Source of the DNA: an uncultured Flavobacteriales bacterium
GTDB taxonomy: Bacteria; Bacteroidota; Bacteroidia; Flavobacteriales_D; Parvicellaceae
DNA: 64,000 bases
Assembly (NCBI GenBank): GCA_943787725.1
Contig: CALSNM010000007.1
Coordinates: 124,001-188,000 of the forward strand
Direction of reading: 5' to 3'
Shown piece after piece: positions 8,256-19,600 of this stretch. The notes beneath the pieces are model-generated. The model was not told the origin of the DNA and made no database searches. It was given only the letters and a program-made list of their open reading frames with translations. The position numbers and the translations under genes are program-made. Numbering within the stretch: position 1 is the first letter of the stretch; the number at the start of each line of letters is the position of its first letter.

Positions 8256-9263
8256 ATGTTATACAAAGAGTTAATTACATTACTTCTAACTATAAGTCTA
8301 TTTAGCTGTACATCAGAGACTTTAGATATTGATGTTTCCTATATTGAGATGAAAATAAAGGTAGAAAGAATGGAGCAAGAGCTATTCCAACCCGAAACCG
8401 AGAACATAATAGAAACACATAATTATCTATTAGAAAAATACGGCACATTATACCAGTTGTTTTTTGAAAGTATGTTAGGAGAAGGATCTGTATATGACCC
8501 AATGGCGTCAACTTATTTAGAAAAGTTTATTGAAAACAAGGACATGCAAAACTTTTACAATGAAATTGACACAAAATTTCATGACTTTAATGTATATGAA
8601 CATGCTTTTACAGAAGCTTTCAAACATTATAAACACTATTTTCCAGATAGTACAATTCCAGAAATTGTAACATTTTACTCCAACTTTAACGCAAATGCAT
8701 TTCCACTTGGAAACCGATTAGGAATAGGCTTAGACATGTATCTAGGTGCTGAAAATGAAATTGTAAAAAACATTCCAACTGCCTCGTTACCACAATTTAT
8801 TAAGGATAAAATGGATGCAAAATTTTTAGTTGCCGATGGTATAAAATATTGGCTTTTTAATCGTTTTTTCGACGAGGATAATTATGACTTTTTAGCAGAA
8901 ATAATTTCTTCAGGAAAAATTTTATACATCATGGACGCTATTCTTCCACATGAAAGCGATGCAATTAAAATAGGGTATAACCAAGAAGAACTAATCTGGT
9001 GCGAAACGAATGAGGTTAATATTTGGGAAATATTGATAAATGAAGAATTACTTTATTCCAAAGATCAAAAGAAAATTGCACAGTTTACTGCAAATGGGCC
9101 TTTCACAAAAGGACTCCCTGAAGAATCTCCTTCTATGGTTGGTGTTTGGATAGGATGGCAAATGGTTAGAGATTATGTAGAAGATACTGGCACAAGTATA
9201 GTAGATTTGCTGGCTGAAACAAATCATAAAAAAATATTAAAATCATACAACCCAAATGAATAA
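8256..9263 (+). CDS. gldB: Gliding motility lipoprotein GldB
   Basis: With the ATG at 8256 the protein has a short lipoprotein signal ending in LFSC, the cysteine being residue 18. An in-frame TTG at 8235 would add seven hydrophilic residues, so the ATG is preferred. The body (NFNANAFPLGNRLGIGLDMY, then a conserved C-terminal GPFTKGLPEESPSMVGVWIG) matches the GldB family, a lipoprotein needed for gliding in Flavobacterium johnsoniae and distantly related to peptidase-like DUF2268 proteins. It overlaps gldC by 8 bases. The gldB-gldC order and the nearby nadE are conserved in the class. Confidence 0.9.
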   Translation: MLYKELITLLLTISLFSCTSETLDIDVSYIEMKIKVERMEQELFQPETENIIETHNYLLEKYGTLYQLFFESMLGEGSVYDPMASTYLEKFIENKDMQNFYNEIDTKFHDFNVYEHAFTEAFKHYKHYFPDSTIPEIVTFYSNFNANAFPLGNRLGIGLDMYLGAENEIVKNIPTASLPQFIKDKMDAKFLVADGIKYWLFNRFFDEDNYDFLAEIISSGKILYIMDAILPHESDAIKIGYNQEELIWCETNEVNIWEILINEELLYSKDQKKIAQFTANGPFTKGLPEESPSMVGVWIGWQMVRDYVEDTGTSIVDLLAETNHKKILKSYNPNE

Positions 9264-9603
9264 ACAAAATAACATTAATATCGCCGTGGAGGTAGATGCC
9301 AATAAAGTTCCCGAAAAAATAACATGGAATTCGACCGACCTAGATGGAAGTAGAAATGCGAAAGCAATGTTGCTTTCTCTCTGGGATAGCAAGGAAATGA
9401 ACACTATGAACATCGACCTTTGGACCAAAGATATGTCTGTTGAGGAAATGAGTAAATTCTTTTTTCAAACCTACATCACGATGGTTGAAACTTTTGAAAA
9501 AGCAACAAATGAAGACCAAATGGCCATGGCTATGAGAGATTTTGCCGAGTTTTTTGGAGAGAAAATGAAAGTAATTCAACCGACTGGCAAGTTTGACAAA
9601 TAA
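9256..9603 (+). CDS. gldC: Gliding motility protein GldC
   Basis: The 115-residue soluble protein contains NINIAVEVDANKVPEKITW and IDLWTKDMSVEEMSKFF, characteristic of GldC. GldC has no signal peptide and is thought to support gliding from the cytoplasm. Its start overlaps the end of gldB, and trmB follows after 5 bases, so the three genes form one operon. Together with the T9SS adhesins in the window it suggests gliding motility or T9SS-dependent secretion. Confidence 0.92.
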   Translation: MNKQNNINIAVEVDANKVPEKITWNSTDLDGSRNAKAMLLSLWDSKEMNTMNIDLWTKDMSVEEMSKFFFQTYITMVETFEKATNEDQMAMAMRDFAEFFGEKMKVIQPTGKFDK

Positions 9604-9608
9604 TCCTA

Positions 9609-10286
9609 ATGGGAAAAGATAAATTAAAACGATTCGCTGAAATCGAAACATTTCGCAATGTTATTCAACCATCAATGGATGAAGTGCTAAATGGCTTCCA
9701 TCTAAAAGGCAAATGGCATAAAGACTATTTTAGAAATGACAACCCGATTGTTTTAGAATTAGGCTGTGGAAAGGGAGAATATACAGTTGGAATGGCTAAT
9801 ATGTTTCCAGGTAAAAACTTTATCGGAATAGACATTAAAGGATCTAGGATGTGGAAAGGGGCGAAAACTTCAATTATAGAAGGAATAAACAATACTGCTT
9901 TTTTAAGATCCAAAGTTGACTTTATAGAAAAATTATTTGGTGAAGATGAAGTTTCTGAAATCTGGTTAACCTTTTCAGATCCGCAACCCAAAAAACCTAG
10001 AAAAAGATTGACATCACCTCTTTTTATAGCGCGTTACTTAAAACTTCTTAAGCCGAAAGGAACCATAAACTTGAAATGTGACAGCGATTTACTTTTTGAA
10101 TATACGCTCGAACAAATAGCAGAAAATAATTATGAAAAACAAGAAGAATCATGGGACGTTTATAATGAATTTGTTAATCGCGCAGATCAAGCAACAAAGG
10201 ATTTAATGAATATTCGCACATTTTATGAAAGAAAATGGCTTGAAGAAGGAAAGACCATTAAATATTGTCGTTTCACTATTTCATAG
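9609..10286 (+). CDS. trmB: tRNA (guanine-N7-)-methyltransferase
   Basis: The 225-residue protein has the SAM-binding motif VLELGCGKGEYTVGMA (about residues 48-63) and the family signature WLTFSDPQPKKPRKRLTSPL, which in TrmB contacts the tRNA and holds the catalytic Asp. It methylates G46 in the variable loop of several tRNAs. It is the third gene of the gldB-gldC-trmB unit, an arrangement with no obvious functional link. Confidence 0.93.
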   Translation: MGKDKLKRFAEIETFRNVIQPSMDEVLNGFHLKGKWHKDYFRNDNPIVLELGCGKGEYTVGMANMFPGKNFIGIDIKGSRMWKGAKTSIIEGINNTAFLRSKVDFIEKLFGEDEVSEIWLTFSDPQPKKPRKRLTSPLFIARYLKLLKPKGTINLKCDSDLLFEYTLEQIAENNYEKQEESWDVYNEFVNRADQATKDLMNIRTFYERKWLEEGKTIKYCRFTIS

Positions 10287-10384
10287 GTTTAAATAGTCTT
10301 TTTATCACATCCATTTAATGCAATACAGTTTTTAAAAAAATTCTAACTACATTAGAAGCTAATATTACACAACAATTGTAATTC

Positions 10385-11200
10385 ATGAAAAAGCTTTTAT
10401 TGTTATTCTTATTTTTTCCAACATTTGTTTTTGCTGGAAATGACAACATTCACTTTGGAGGAAGATCAGCAGGAATGGGTCATGCTTCAATCACACTTAG
10501 TGATGTATGGAGCTCTCACCATAACCAAGCTGGACTGGGCTGGTTAACCAAAGCAGAGGCCGGTGTGTTTGCCCAAAATAGGTTTCTCGTAAGAGAAATG
10601 AATTATATGGGATTTGCCTATGCTCATCCGGTAAATTCAGGCGCTTTTGCGCTGTCGTTTACCAATTTCGGTTATTCACAATATGGAGAAAGTAAACTTG
10701 GACTTGGGTATGGCTTAAAATTTAGCGAACGGATTACTGGTGGAGTTCAAATTAATTATCACAATACACGCATAGGAAACAATTATGGATCAGCTTCGGT
10801 TTTATCTGCAGAAATGGGAATGCAGGCAAAAATAACCTCAAATTTTGAGTTAGGTCTGCACCTTTTTAATCCAACGCAAGCAAAACTAAACGACTTTAAT
10901 GATGAAAGAATTCCCACAATTATGCGCCTAGGAATGGCTTACACTTTTTCAAACAAAGTATTTGTCACTGTGGAGGCAGAAAAAGACATTGACTTTCCTG
11001 CAAATTTTAAGGCAGGAATTGAATACAAAGCCAATAACAAGATATATTTAAGAGGTGGTATTGGAGCTGCTCCTACAGCCGCTACTTTTGGGGTTGGAGT
11101 TTATCACAAGGGACTAAAACTTGACCTCGCTTCTTCCTATCATCAAGTTTTAGGATTTATACCTGAAGTTTCTTTGACGTATGTTTTTGAAAAGAATTAA
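10385..11200 (+). CDS. Outer-membrane beta-barrel protein (PorV/UPF0164-like)
   Basis: The 271-residue protein has a signal peptide (MKKLLLLFLFFPTFVFA) and then GGRSAGMGHASITLSDVWSS, the conserved start of FadL/PorV-like barrels in Bacteroidota, followed by regular amphipathic strands. It ends VSLTYVFEKN. The family includes T9SS shuttle proteins, but this short member lacks features that would name it as PorV or PorQ. Its stop overlaps the start of the next gene (TAATG), so the two are co-translated and probably act together in the outer membrane. Confidence 0.7.
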   Translation: MKKLLLLFLFFPTFVFAGNDNIHFGGRSAGMGHASITLSDVWSSHHNQAGLGWLTKAEAGVFAQNRFLVREMNYMGFAYAHPVNSGAFALSFTNFGYSQYGESKLGLGYGLKFSERITGGVQINYHNTRIGNNYGSASVLSAEMGMQAKITSNFELGLHLFNPTQAKLNDFNDERIPTIMRLGMAYTFSNKVFVTVEAEKDIDFPANFKAGIEYKANNKIYLRGGIGAAPTAATFGVGVYHKGLKLDLASSYHQVLGFIPEVSLTYVFEKN

Positions 11201-13380
11201 TGCAGTCTTTTTTCAAAATATGGACCCTATGTATTTTTATCCTTTTTGGAAACAGCGTCTTTTCGCAGAAAAACCACAAATTAGAATATGAAGCACAAAA
11301 GAGTTTTGTAATCGAACAAAGTATCGAAATGATTGCTGAAAATTCTGAATCCGAGGATGCAGACTATACAACACTATTTGACCTTCTCAGTATATTCTAT
11401 GACAGACCTATAAACTTAAATCACAAGGAAATAAAAAGTGACTTACAGCAAATTAGGTTATTATCCGATTTTCAAATCGACAATTTATTAAATCATGTTG
11501 AGAAAAACGGTAAGCTAATGGCTATTTATGAATTACAATCTATCGATGGGTTTGATCCACAAACAATAAGAAATCTTATGCCTTTTGTTGCAGTTAACAC
11601 CGAATTTTATTCTCCTCATATCTCTATAAGCGACATGTTCAAAAGCGCTACAAATGAAGTTTTTATTCGTTATTCTCGCGTTCTGGAAGATCAAGAGGGA
11701 TTCTACGACCAAAATCGATTGACAGAGCTATACAGTTCTGACAATGCTGCAGATTCTGCTTGGAAAGCGAGTCCCAACCGAAGGACATTGGGTTCTCCAG
11801 ATAAATTATACATGCGCTATCGGTTTAAGTTCTTAACAAACTTAAGTATTGGGCTTACCATGGAGAAAGATGCTGGTGAATCATTTTTAGGCAATAAAAA
11901 GGCAGAAGAATTATTTGGCATAAAATCAAAAAAAGGTTTTGACTATTATTCCGCTCACTTTTACATTAAGAATATAGGCAAAATAAAAGGATTAGCTATC
12001 GGAGACTACCATGTTCAATTTGGTCAAGGATTAACGTTTTGGTCAGGGTTGGCTTTTGGAAAGTCAACGAATATTATGTCAACCAAAAGAAATGCACTAG
12101 GAATTAGACCTTATGCTTCAGTAGATGAAAACCGATTTCTAAGAGGAGCTGCTGCTACCGTTGGATTGGGGAAATTTGAATTTACTGCCTTTGGCTCAAG
12201 AAAAAAGATTGATGCTAACATCAACAATGAGGATACACTTTCTGCTATTGATGGTCCTAATTTCACTTCGTTCCAAGCGACAGGCCTTCACTCTACAGTT
12301 GGTGAATTAGAGGATAAAGACGCCATTGAAGAAACCCACATGGGAGGCCATGCACGTTTTGTCACTAGAAAATTGAGTATTGGTGTTACGGGAGCGCATT
12401 CCATATATGGAGGTAATTTAGAAAGAACTTTGCAATACTACAATCAATTTGATTTTAATAGCAACCAAAACACTGTTATGGGAGGTGATTATAGTGTGTT
12501 GCATCAAAACTTTAACTTCTTTGGAGAAGTTTCTAGAAGCGCAAATGGAGGCATGGCTCAAATACATGGTATGCTAGCCTCTTTAGATCCAAAATTGGCA
12601 TTATCTGTATTGTATCGAAATTATGAAAAGGATTACCAATCATTACTCAGTACCGCCTTTGCAGAGAGTAGTAGAAATGTAAATGAAAAAGGCGTTTTTA
12701 TTGGTTTGGAAGCAAAACCCACAAAATACTGGATAGTAACTGCTTATGCAGATCAATTTACCTTTCCTTGGATGCGATTTCAAACCGATCAACCAAATAC
12801 TGGAGGAGCAGATTACATTCTTCAAACAAGGTACAAACCTAGTAGAGATCTAGATATGTATGTTAGAGTTAGAAATCGAAACAAACCAAAAAACACACCA
12901 GAAGATTTAGACGACATCGATTTTGCTGTGAGGGTTGACCAGTGGAACATCCGTTACAATATCATTTACAAAATATCTGAATCTGTTCGACTTCGAAATA
13001 GAATTGAATACACTACTTACAAACGAGGGGGAAACGAAAGAGAACAAGGGTTTTTAATTTATCAAGATGTAATGTATAAACCTAAATCAAGTCCTGTTTC
13101 TTTTTCTTTTCGATATGCGTTATTTGATACAGATTCATATAATTCAAGAATCTATAGTTACGAAAACGATGTATTATACTTCTTTAACATTCCGGCTTAT
13201 TCTAATAGAGGAACTAGAACTTATTTGACGGCTCGGTATAAGGTTAGAAGAGGTATAGACGTTTGGTTACGTTGGAGCCAATGGTATTATAACAATGTAA
13301 ATGTAATTGGTAGTGGACAGAATGAAATTGCTGGAAATACGAAGACCGAAATTCGAGCACAAGTGAGGTTTAAGTTCTAG
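11200..13380 (+). CDS. Helix-hairpin-helix protein with a large outer-membrane-like C-terminal region
   Basis: The 726-residue protein has a signal peptide (cleavage after NSVFSQ, residue 23). A helix-hairpin-helix region follows at about 75-135 (PINLNHKEIKSDLQQIRLL and LQSIDGFDPQTIRNLMP), and then about 560 residues rich in alternating strands, ending TEIRAQVRFKF as a barrel protein would. The family is widespread in Bacteroidota and usually annotated only as helix-hairpin-helix domain protein. In exported proteins such HhH modules more likely mediate protein contacts than DNA binding. Coupling with the preceding barrel gene suggests a shared envelope role. Confidence 0.75.
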   Translation: MQSFFKIWTLCIFILFGNSVFSQKNHKLEYEAQKSFVIEQSIEMIAENSESEDADYTTLFDLLSIFYDRPINLNHKEIKSDLQQIRLLSDFQIDNLLNHVEKNGKLMAIYELQSIDGFDPQTIRNLMPFVAVNTEFYSPHISISDMFKSATNEVFIRYSRVLEDQEGFYDQNRLTELYSSDNAADSAWKASPNRRTLGSPDKLYMRYRFKFLTNLSIGLTMEKDAGESFLGNKKAEELFGIKSKKGFDYYSAHFYIKNIGKIKGLAIGDYHVQFGQGLTFWSGLAFGKSTNIMSTKRNALGIRPYASVDENRFLRGAAATVGLGKFEFTAFGSRKKIDANINNEDTLSAIDGPNFTSFQATGLHSTVGELEDKDAIEETHMGGHARFVTRKLSIGVTGAHSIYGGNLERTLQYYNQFDFNSNQNTVMGGDYSVLHQNFNFFGEVSRSANGGMAQIHGMLASLDPKLALSVLYRNYEKDYQSLLSTAFAESSRNVNEKGVFIGLEAKPTKYWIVTAYADQFTFPWMRFQTDQPNTGGADYILQTRYKPSRDLDMYVRVRNRNKPKNTPEDLDDIDFAVRVDQWNIRYNIIYKISESVRLRNRIEYTTYKRGGNEREQGFLIYQDVMYKPKSSPVSFSFRYALFDTDSYNSRIYSYENDVLYFFNIPAYSNRGTRTYLTARYKVRRGIDVWLRWSQWYYNNVNVIGSGQNEIAGNTKTEIRAQVRFKF

Positions 13381-13429
13381 CGCATGTAACCAAACTGTTT
13401 TTTTGCCCTTATCAAAGAAACGGTATAAT

Positions 13430-13612
13430 ATGGTTATTAAATTCATCCCACTACTCATCTTACTTATTTCATCAACTCGTTTCAATGCGCAATCGTGTTA
13501 TAACAACTACGCTAAGATAGTGTATTATATCATGGGATATATTGAAGAAATGGTCTTAACCAAGCGGGTTATTTCATACGCCCATTTATCTGAAAGAGAT
13601 ATTATGGAGTAA
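13430..13612 (+). CDS. Small predicted secreted protein, or gene remnant
   Basis: From the ATG at 13430 the 60-residue product starts with a good signal peptide (MVIKFIPLLILLISSTRFNA, cleavage before QS), leaving a mature peptide of about 38 residues with YIMGYIEEMVLTKRVISYAH. An in-frame TTG at 13403 gives a poorer N-terminus. The gene lies between the HhH protein and the convergent adhesin A, with a short gap on each side. The clean signal sequence argues for a real or recently lost secreted protein. No family is recognised, and it may be the truncated head of a longer gene. Confidence 0.4.
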   Translation: MVIKFIPLLILLISSTRFNAQSCYNNYAKIVYYIMGYIEEMVLTKRVISYAHLSERDIME

Positions 13613-13651
13613 AAGGATATGGAGAATAATTCTGGTATTATTGAATAAGAA

Positions 13652-16600
13652 CTATTTTAACAACGTTACGTGCCCAATATATTCATGCGGCTCCTTTGAA
13701 GAAGCATCTGTACAAGTTACTTTCCAAACATAAACATCTTGTTGAGACATAAGACCTTTATATGTGCCATCCCATCCTTCAGATGAGTGAGAGGTTTCAA
13801 AAATTAATTCTCCCCATCTGTTAAACACCATAAACGAATATTTCAAAGGATCTTCTCCTTTTACAATTGGTTTAAATTCGTTATTTAATAAATCGCCTCC
13901 TCCTGGTGTAAAAGCATTTGGAACATAAATAATAAATTCTTCATCGATTGCAACGTTCTGACAAATTACATCAGCACATCCTTCAAGAGTATTAGCCTCT
14001 AAACAAACTTCATAAGTACCAGGGTTTACACTAGGAAAAGTATACTGAGGGTTTTCTAAAGTACTCTCGTCTTCTAATCCACCAACATCAAAAGTCCAAT
14101 TATATAGATCAGCATTGGAACTTAAATTAACGAAATCGATTGTTGGATACATTACAGTAGTTGGTTGCGGTCCAAATGCAAAGTCAGCAGTAGGATATTC
14201 AAAAACACAAACATAATTTGGAATAACAACCGTTTCAATACAACCTTCTGCTGTGGTTACAGTGAGAGAAACATCCCAGCAACCTGGTTGTGTGAAAACA
14301 TAAGAAGGATTTCCGCATTGAGTGCTTGTTCCTCCATCTCCAAAACTCCATAAACAGGATGAACCAGCTGGAACCAAGTTATCGGAAAAATTAGTTGTAA
14401 CTGGAACGCAACCAGATAATTGATCACCAGTAAATGAAATTGCCGGAACTGTATTTACCGTTACAGTAACTTGATCAGAAATTGGTGGTGTTTCACATCC
14501 ATCTGTTACTGTCACCGTATAAACTGTTGTTTGGGTAGGAAAAACTGTTTGGTTTTGACCAACACCCAAACCTTGATCCCAAGTATAAGTGTAAGGACCG
14601 CCATCACCACCACTTGCCAATGCCGAAAGACTTGATATTGAACCTTCACAAATTGGAGTATCTCCAAATATTGAAAGGGATAAAGGATCATTCACTTGAA
14701 CTAAAACATTCGTTGCTGCAGAGCATCCATTTGCATCGGTTGCAGTAAATGTATATACCTCATCTAAAACAGGTGAAACGTTTCCATCTTCAGTAGCAAA
14801 AACTACTACTCCTGCATTGTCAGACCATTCATAGGTGAAGGGTTGAGTACCTCCTGTGGTAGTTCCGTCTAAAAAGGAGGAACCGCCAATACAAATTGGA
14901 CTAGTAGCAGTTACAGATACTCCAACAACTATTGGACTTGAAACCTCTGCCGGAGCAGTTGTTGAACATCCATTAGCATCTTGGGCATATACGGTATAAC
15001 TCCCTGAGCATAAATTGGTGAATATTGATCCTGGTACAAAATTAACCCCATCAATACTATACTGAGCAACATTAGTAGCAACAACCTCTAATGAACCATC
15101 GCAAATTCCGGGACAAGACTCATCCACCTCTATTACATTATTAATCACTGCAGCTGCAGGTCCAACCAAAGTAACTGACGTATCGATAAAGCAACCGTTT
15201 CCATCTTCAATATTTAATGAGTAGCTTCCAGCGCAGAGGTTAAGAATTAATGGTAAGCTTTGACCATTTGACCAAGTATATGTATAATTCCCATCTCCAC
15301 CTGTAGGAATTGAGTTAATTAGACCATCACATGAATTATTACACAAAGGATCTGTAATTCCCAGAGTCATTGCCATGGCAACAGGCTCGGTAACTATTTC
15401 CGCAGAAGCAGCTTGACACCCATTTACATCTTGTACCAATATATCATAGTTTCCAGCGCAAAGATTATTAAAAGTATTTCCCAGTTGATTGTTCACTCCA
15501 TTGTCCGCACTGTACTCAAGAGCTCCTGTGCCTCCTGCAGCAATCACTTCTATTATACCTTCGCATTGATTTGCGCATGCTAAATTTGTAATTGCTACCG
15601 CATAAGACACAATAGCTGGTTCTGAAATTATAGTTGTTGTTGAAGCTTGACAACCAATTGCATTCTCAACCATTATATCGTAATTTCCAGCGCATAAATT
15701 AGTAAATATACTTACACCTTGAAAAGTTGTTCCTCCATCGATACTAAATTGTGTTGCTCCCGTGGCATTAATAGATAAAGATCCATCACATGCACCATTG
15801 CACGATGGAGATATAGGTGTAACACTATTAATTACTGGGCCTCCTTGGTCAGTTACAGAAACTGTACCGGTTACAATACACCCCAAAGCATCTTGCACAG
15901 CCACATCATATGTTGCTGCTAACAGCCCTGTAAAGTTACCCGTTGTATTTGTGAATGTAGCTCCATTGTCTATAGAATAGGAATAAGGAGCAATGCCATT
16001 ACTTGCGGTTAACAATATCTCTCCATCTGCATTTCCACAAGTTGACTGAACAACAGCATCCACATAACTAAGGTTTGAAAATTGGATAACAACATCATCC
16101 GAACTTACACAGCCATTACCATTGTCTTCTGTCCAAGTAAATGTGTATGAACCAGCTGAAGAAACTGTAGCTGTAGCTCCTGAAGTATTAGAATTTGGAG
16201 AAAAAGTAACACCAGTTCCTGTCCATGTACCAACACCATAACTGATTGTAGGAGTAAGTGCATATGTTAATCCACAAACCTCATCATCCAATCCTGCATT
16301 TGCAATAGGAACAGCAACAAAAGGACCTCCTGATACAGTAATAAGGCATCCATTGTCATCAGTTAGATCAAAAGAATACATATCGCCCTCTAATAAGCCA
16401 TTTATCACGATATCGCCACCATTAGGGGAAGTAGTGTTTACAAAACTTGCATTAGCAGGTAATAAATTTGAAGCCGAAACAACCCCAGATGTACCAGTAA
16501 ATGCTCCCAAAATAGTTGCAGTTACCGTGGGCCCTTGACAATCTTCAACAAATGTCTGACTCATATTTGAAAAAGAGATAACCACATCATCAGAGCTTAG

Positions 16601-19600
16601 GCATCCCGCTCCACCATCTTCAGTCCAAGTAAATGTATAAGACCCTTCAGAAGGCACAGTAACTGTTGCGTTAGCATCATTAGCATTTGGAGTAAATGTT
16701 ACACCCGCTGGTCCCGACCATGTTCCTGTTCCAAAACTAGCCGTCGCTGCTAACGTGTAGTTCAATGCACAACTAACATCATCAGTCCCAGCAATGGCAA
16801 CAGGTGTGCCCACATAAGGCCCACCAGAAACAGTTACAACACATCCATTATCATCTGTAATCTCAAAAGAGTACATATCTCCATTTACCAATCCGTCCAC
16901 GACAATTGTTCCGCCATTTGCTGTAGTTGTGTTCACAAAAAATGCTGTAGCCGGAATTAAATTTGAAGCCGTATTAAATCCCGTTGCACCTGTATAACCT
17001 CCGGTTACTGTTGATGTTAATGTAGAAGGACAATTTTCTAAAAATGATTGAGATAGATTAGAGAAATTGACAGAAACTACATCGGTTGATAAACATCCTC
17101 CTCCATTATCCTCGGTCCAAGTAAAAGAATATGCCCCCTCCCCAGGAACAGTGACTGTTGCATTTGGCGTATTCGCATTGGGAGAAAACGCAGCTCCCAC
17201 CGGGCCTGTCCAAGTTCCTGTTCCAAAACTCACCGTTGGGTTTAGTGCGTAAGACAAACTGCAGCTTGTAGCATCTGTTCCAGCGTTGGCAACTGGAACT
17301 CCAGTAAATGTTCCTGCTATTGTAATTGGGCATCCATTTGCATCAGTAATATCAAAGGAATAATTATCGCCATCTAACAGTCCTGAAACTAAAATACTTC
17401 CTCCATCTGATGCAGTTCCATTTGTAAATGAAGCTGTACCGGGAATAAGGTTAGACCCTGTAAATAATGAACCATCAACAGCAGGTAAGCCACCGCTAAC
17501 GACAACGGTCACAGTTCCAGCAAAACAATCTTCTGTTGGCGTTCCAATTACCTCAGGTAAATATTGCACTTCAATAGGGGCGCCCATATCGTAACAAGAA
17601 ACGTTTGTGTTTGTGTAGCTATAGAAACCATCAACCAAACTATAACCGGTAATTGGAACATAGTAAATGGTATTATCAGTGTATGGCAGACCATAATTCG
17701 GTGGAGCTCCATTTGAATTTGGATCTGAATAATCATTTCCAAAACTAATTACACCTATTAAACAAGGATCAACTGGGTCGCCATTTATATCCCATAAATC
17801 GTCTGGTGGAAAAATAGAAGGAGGGCAAGTATATGCTAAGTAAATAATTCCTGGATCATAAGTTGGCCCTGGAGGGTTCGTTGCCTCTCCTGGAGGAGTT
17901 CCATCCAAATTACTGGTTATATCAACTTGATCTCCAAAACATATCACATTACTATTGGCTGTAAACGTTCCAACATCCGCTGCACATGCGCAATCTGCAG
18001 GAGCATTACTGTTTAATGTTGCAGTACAAGTAGGGTCATCTGAAAAATAAACCGTTACCGAAATAGCAGAACCATCCGCTGGAATACCTGAAATACTATA
18101 GGTTTGTGGACTCGTAAATGGTGGATTTATTATTGTGTCATAAACTGCTGTTCCATTAGAAACTTCTACAATTAAAAATCCGGATCCAGGGTCAGAGGTA
18201 AATGCCATATCGCCCGTTACTTGAAATGTATTTAGTATACCATCGCACGAACCAATAGACGCAAAGAAGTTATCCATGTTACACAAGCAAATTGGGGCAG
18301 TTGGATTTAACGTTTGCGTACAAGTAACATCATCTGAAAATACTGCAGTAATATCGCAGGCAAGTCCATCTGCTGTTTGACCTGTCAGGTTATAATTGAT
18401 TGGACTTGTAAAAGGAGCATTAAAAACTTGTTGATTTCCATTACAATCAGAAACAGTAAGTGTTCCTGTTAATGGAGGATCTGTAAATTCAACAATCCCA
18501 CTAGTTGTATAAGTATCAGTAGCTGGATCGCAAGCTGAAGTAAGAGAGGTCATGTTGGTTAGTAAGCAAGTCGCGCAATTCGCTCCTCCAATGATATAGT
18601 CTTCTGTAACTGAAGTGCCACAAATTGCATCAGAAACAGTTACGGAAAAAGGACCACTGCATAAACCACTAATATCGGTAGTTGTCTCTCCATTTGGAGT
18701 CCAAAAGTAATTATACGTACCACTTCCACCAGTAACAGTCACAGAAGCATTTCCATCACAATCTCCAATGCATGTTTCATCTGTAAATGTTGGCAAACTA
18801 ACCAAAGGTCCATACACTTCTACGAACTCAGTCATTGTAGAAGTACATGCTCCATTTATCGTTGCAGTAATTGCATAAGTTCCTGATGCAGGATAGGTTT
18901 GAACGGGCGGATTATTACCTGTATAAGTATTTCCATTTCCGAAATCCCAATCTGGTGTACCAATACTATTATCCGTAATTGTTATATCCACCGTAGTTGC
19001 ACACTGAATATTAGTTGGGCTAATAGTGAAATCAGCTTCTGGTGCTATGACCGCATCACCTCCGGTAACACTAAATTCCATAATACCCTGTGCTCCAGTC
19101 GTATAATAATCCACCAAAATCACGTAAGTATTTCCAGCAACAACAGTTAATGGAGCATTGAACTCATCACCTGTAGGTCCATTGGGAGGGTTTGAAGACG
19201 CTCCATTTGCATTACTACTTGCTCCGTCCCAATTATAATTACAATCAACTTCAGTTCCTGGACAACCATTTGTAATATCATACATTGCCCAATCCAATTC
19301 AATCCCGGGGTCACTTGGAATAGCTTCCCATTCAAAAGTTCCTGTTTGTAACACAGTAAATTCAATGAAAGCGTCATTATTCCCAGCTGCACCAAAACAT
19401 GAGGGGAATTCTCCAGATGCTGATGTTGAGGACATGTCAACGCTGATAGTTTGTCCAACATCGCAAATTGGAATTGCAGATGAACATAAATTCCCGCCAG
19501 TTGGTGCTGGAGGGTTGGATTCTATGCATAACTCAAAACCTCCTTCAGCACCTCCATTCGAAGCTACTGCAATCCATACTTGTGTACCAGCTGGAATTCC

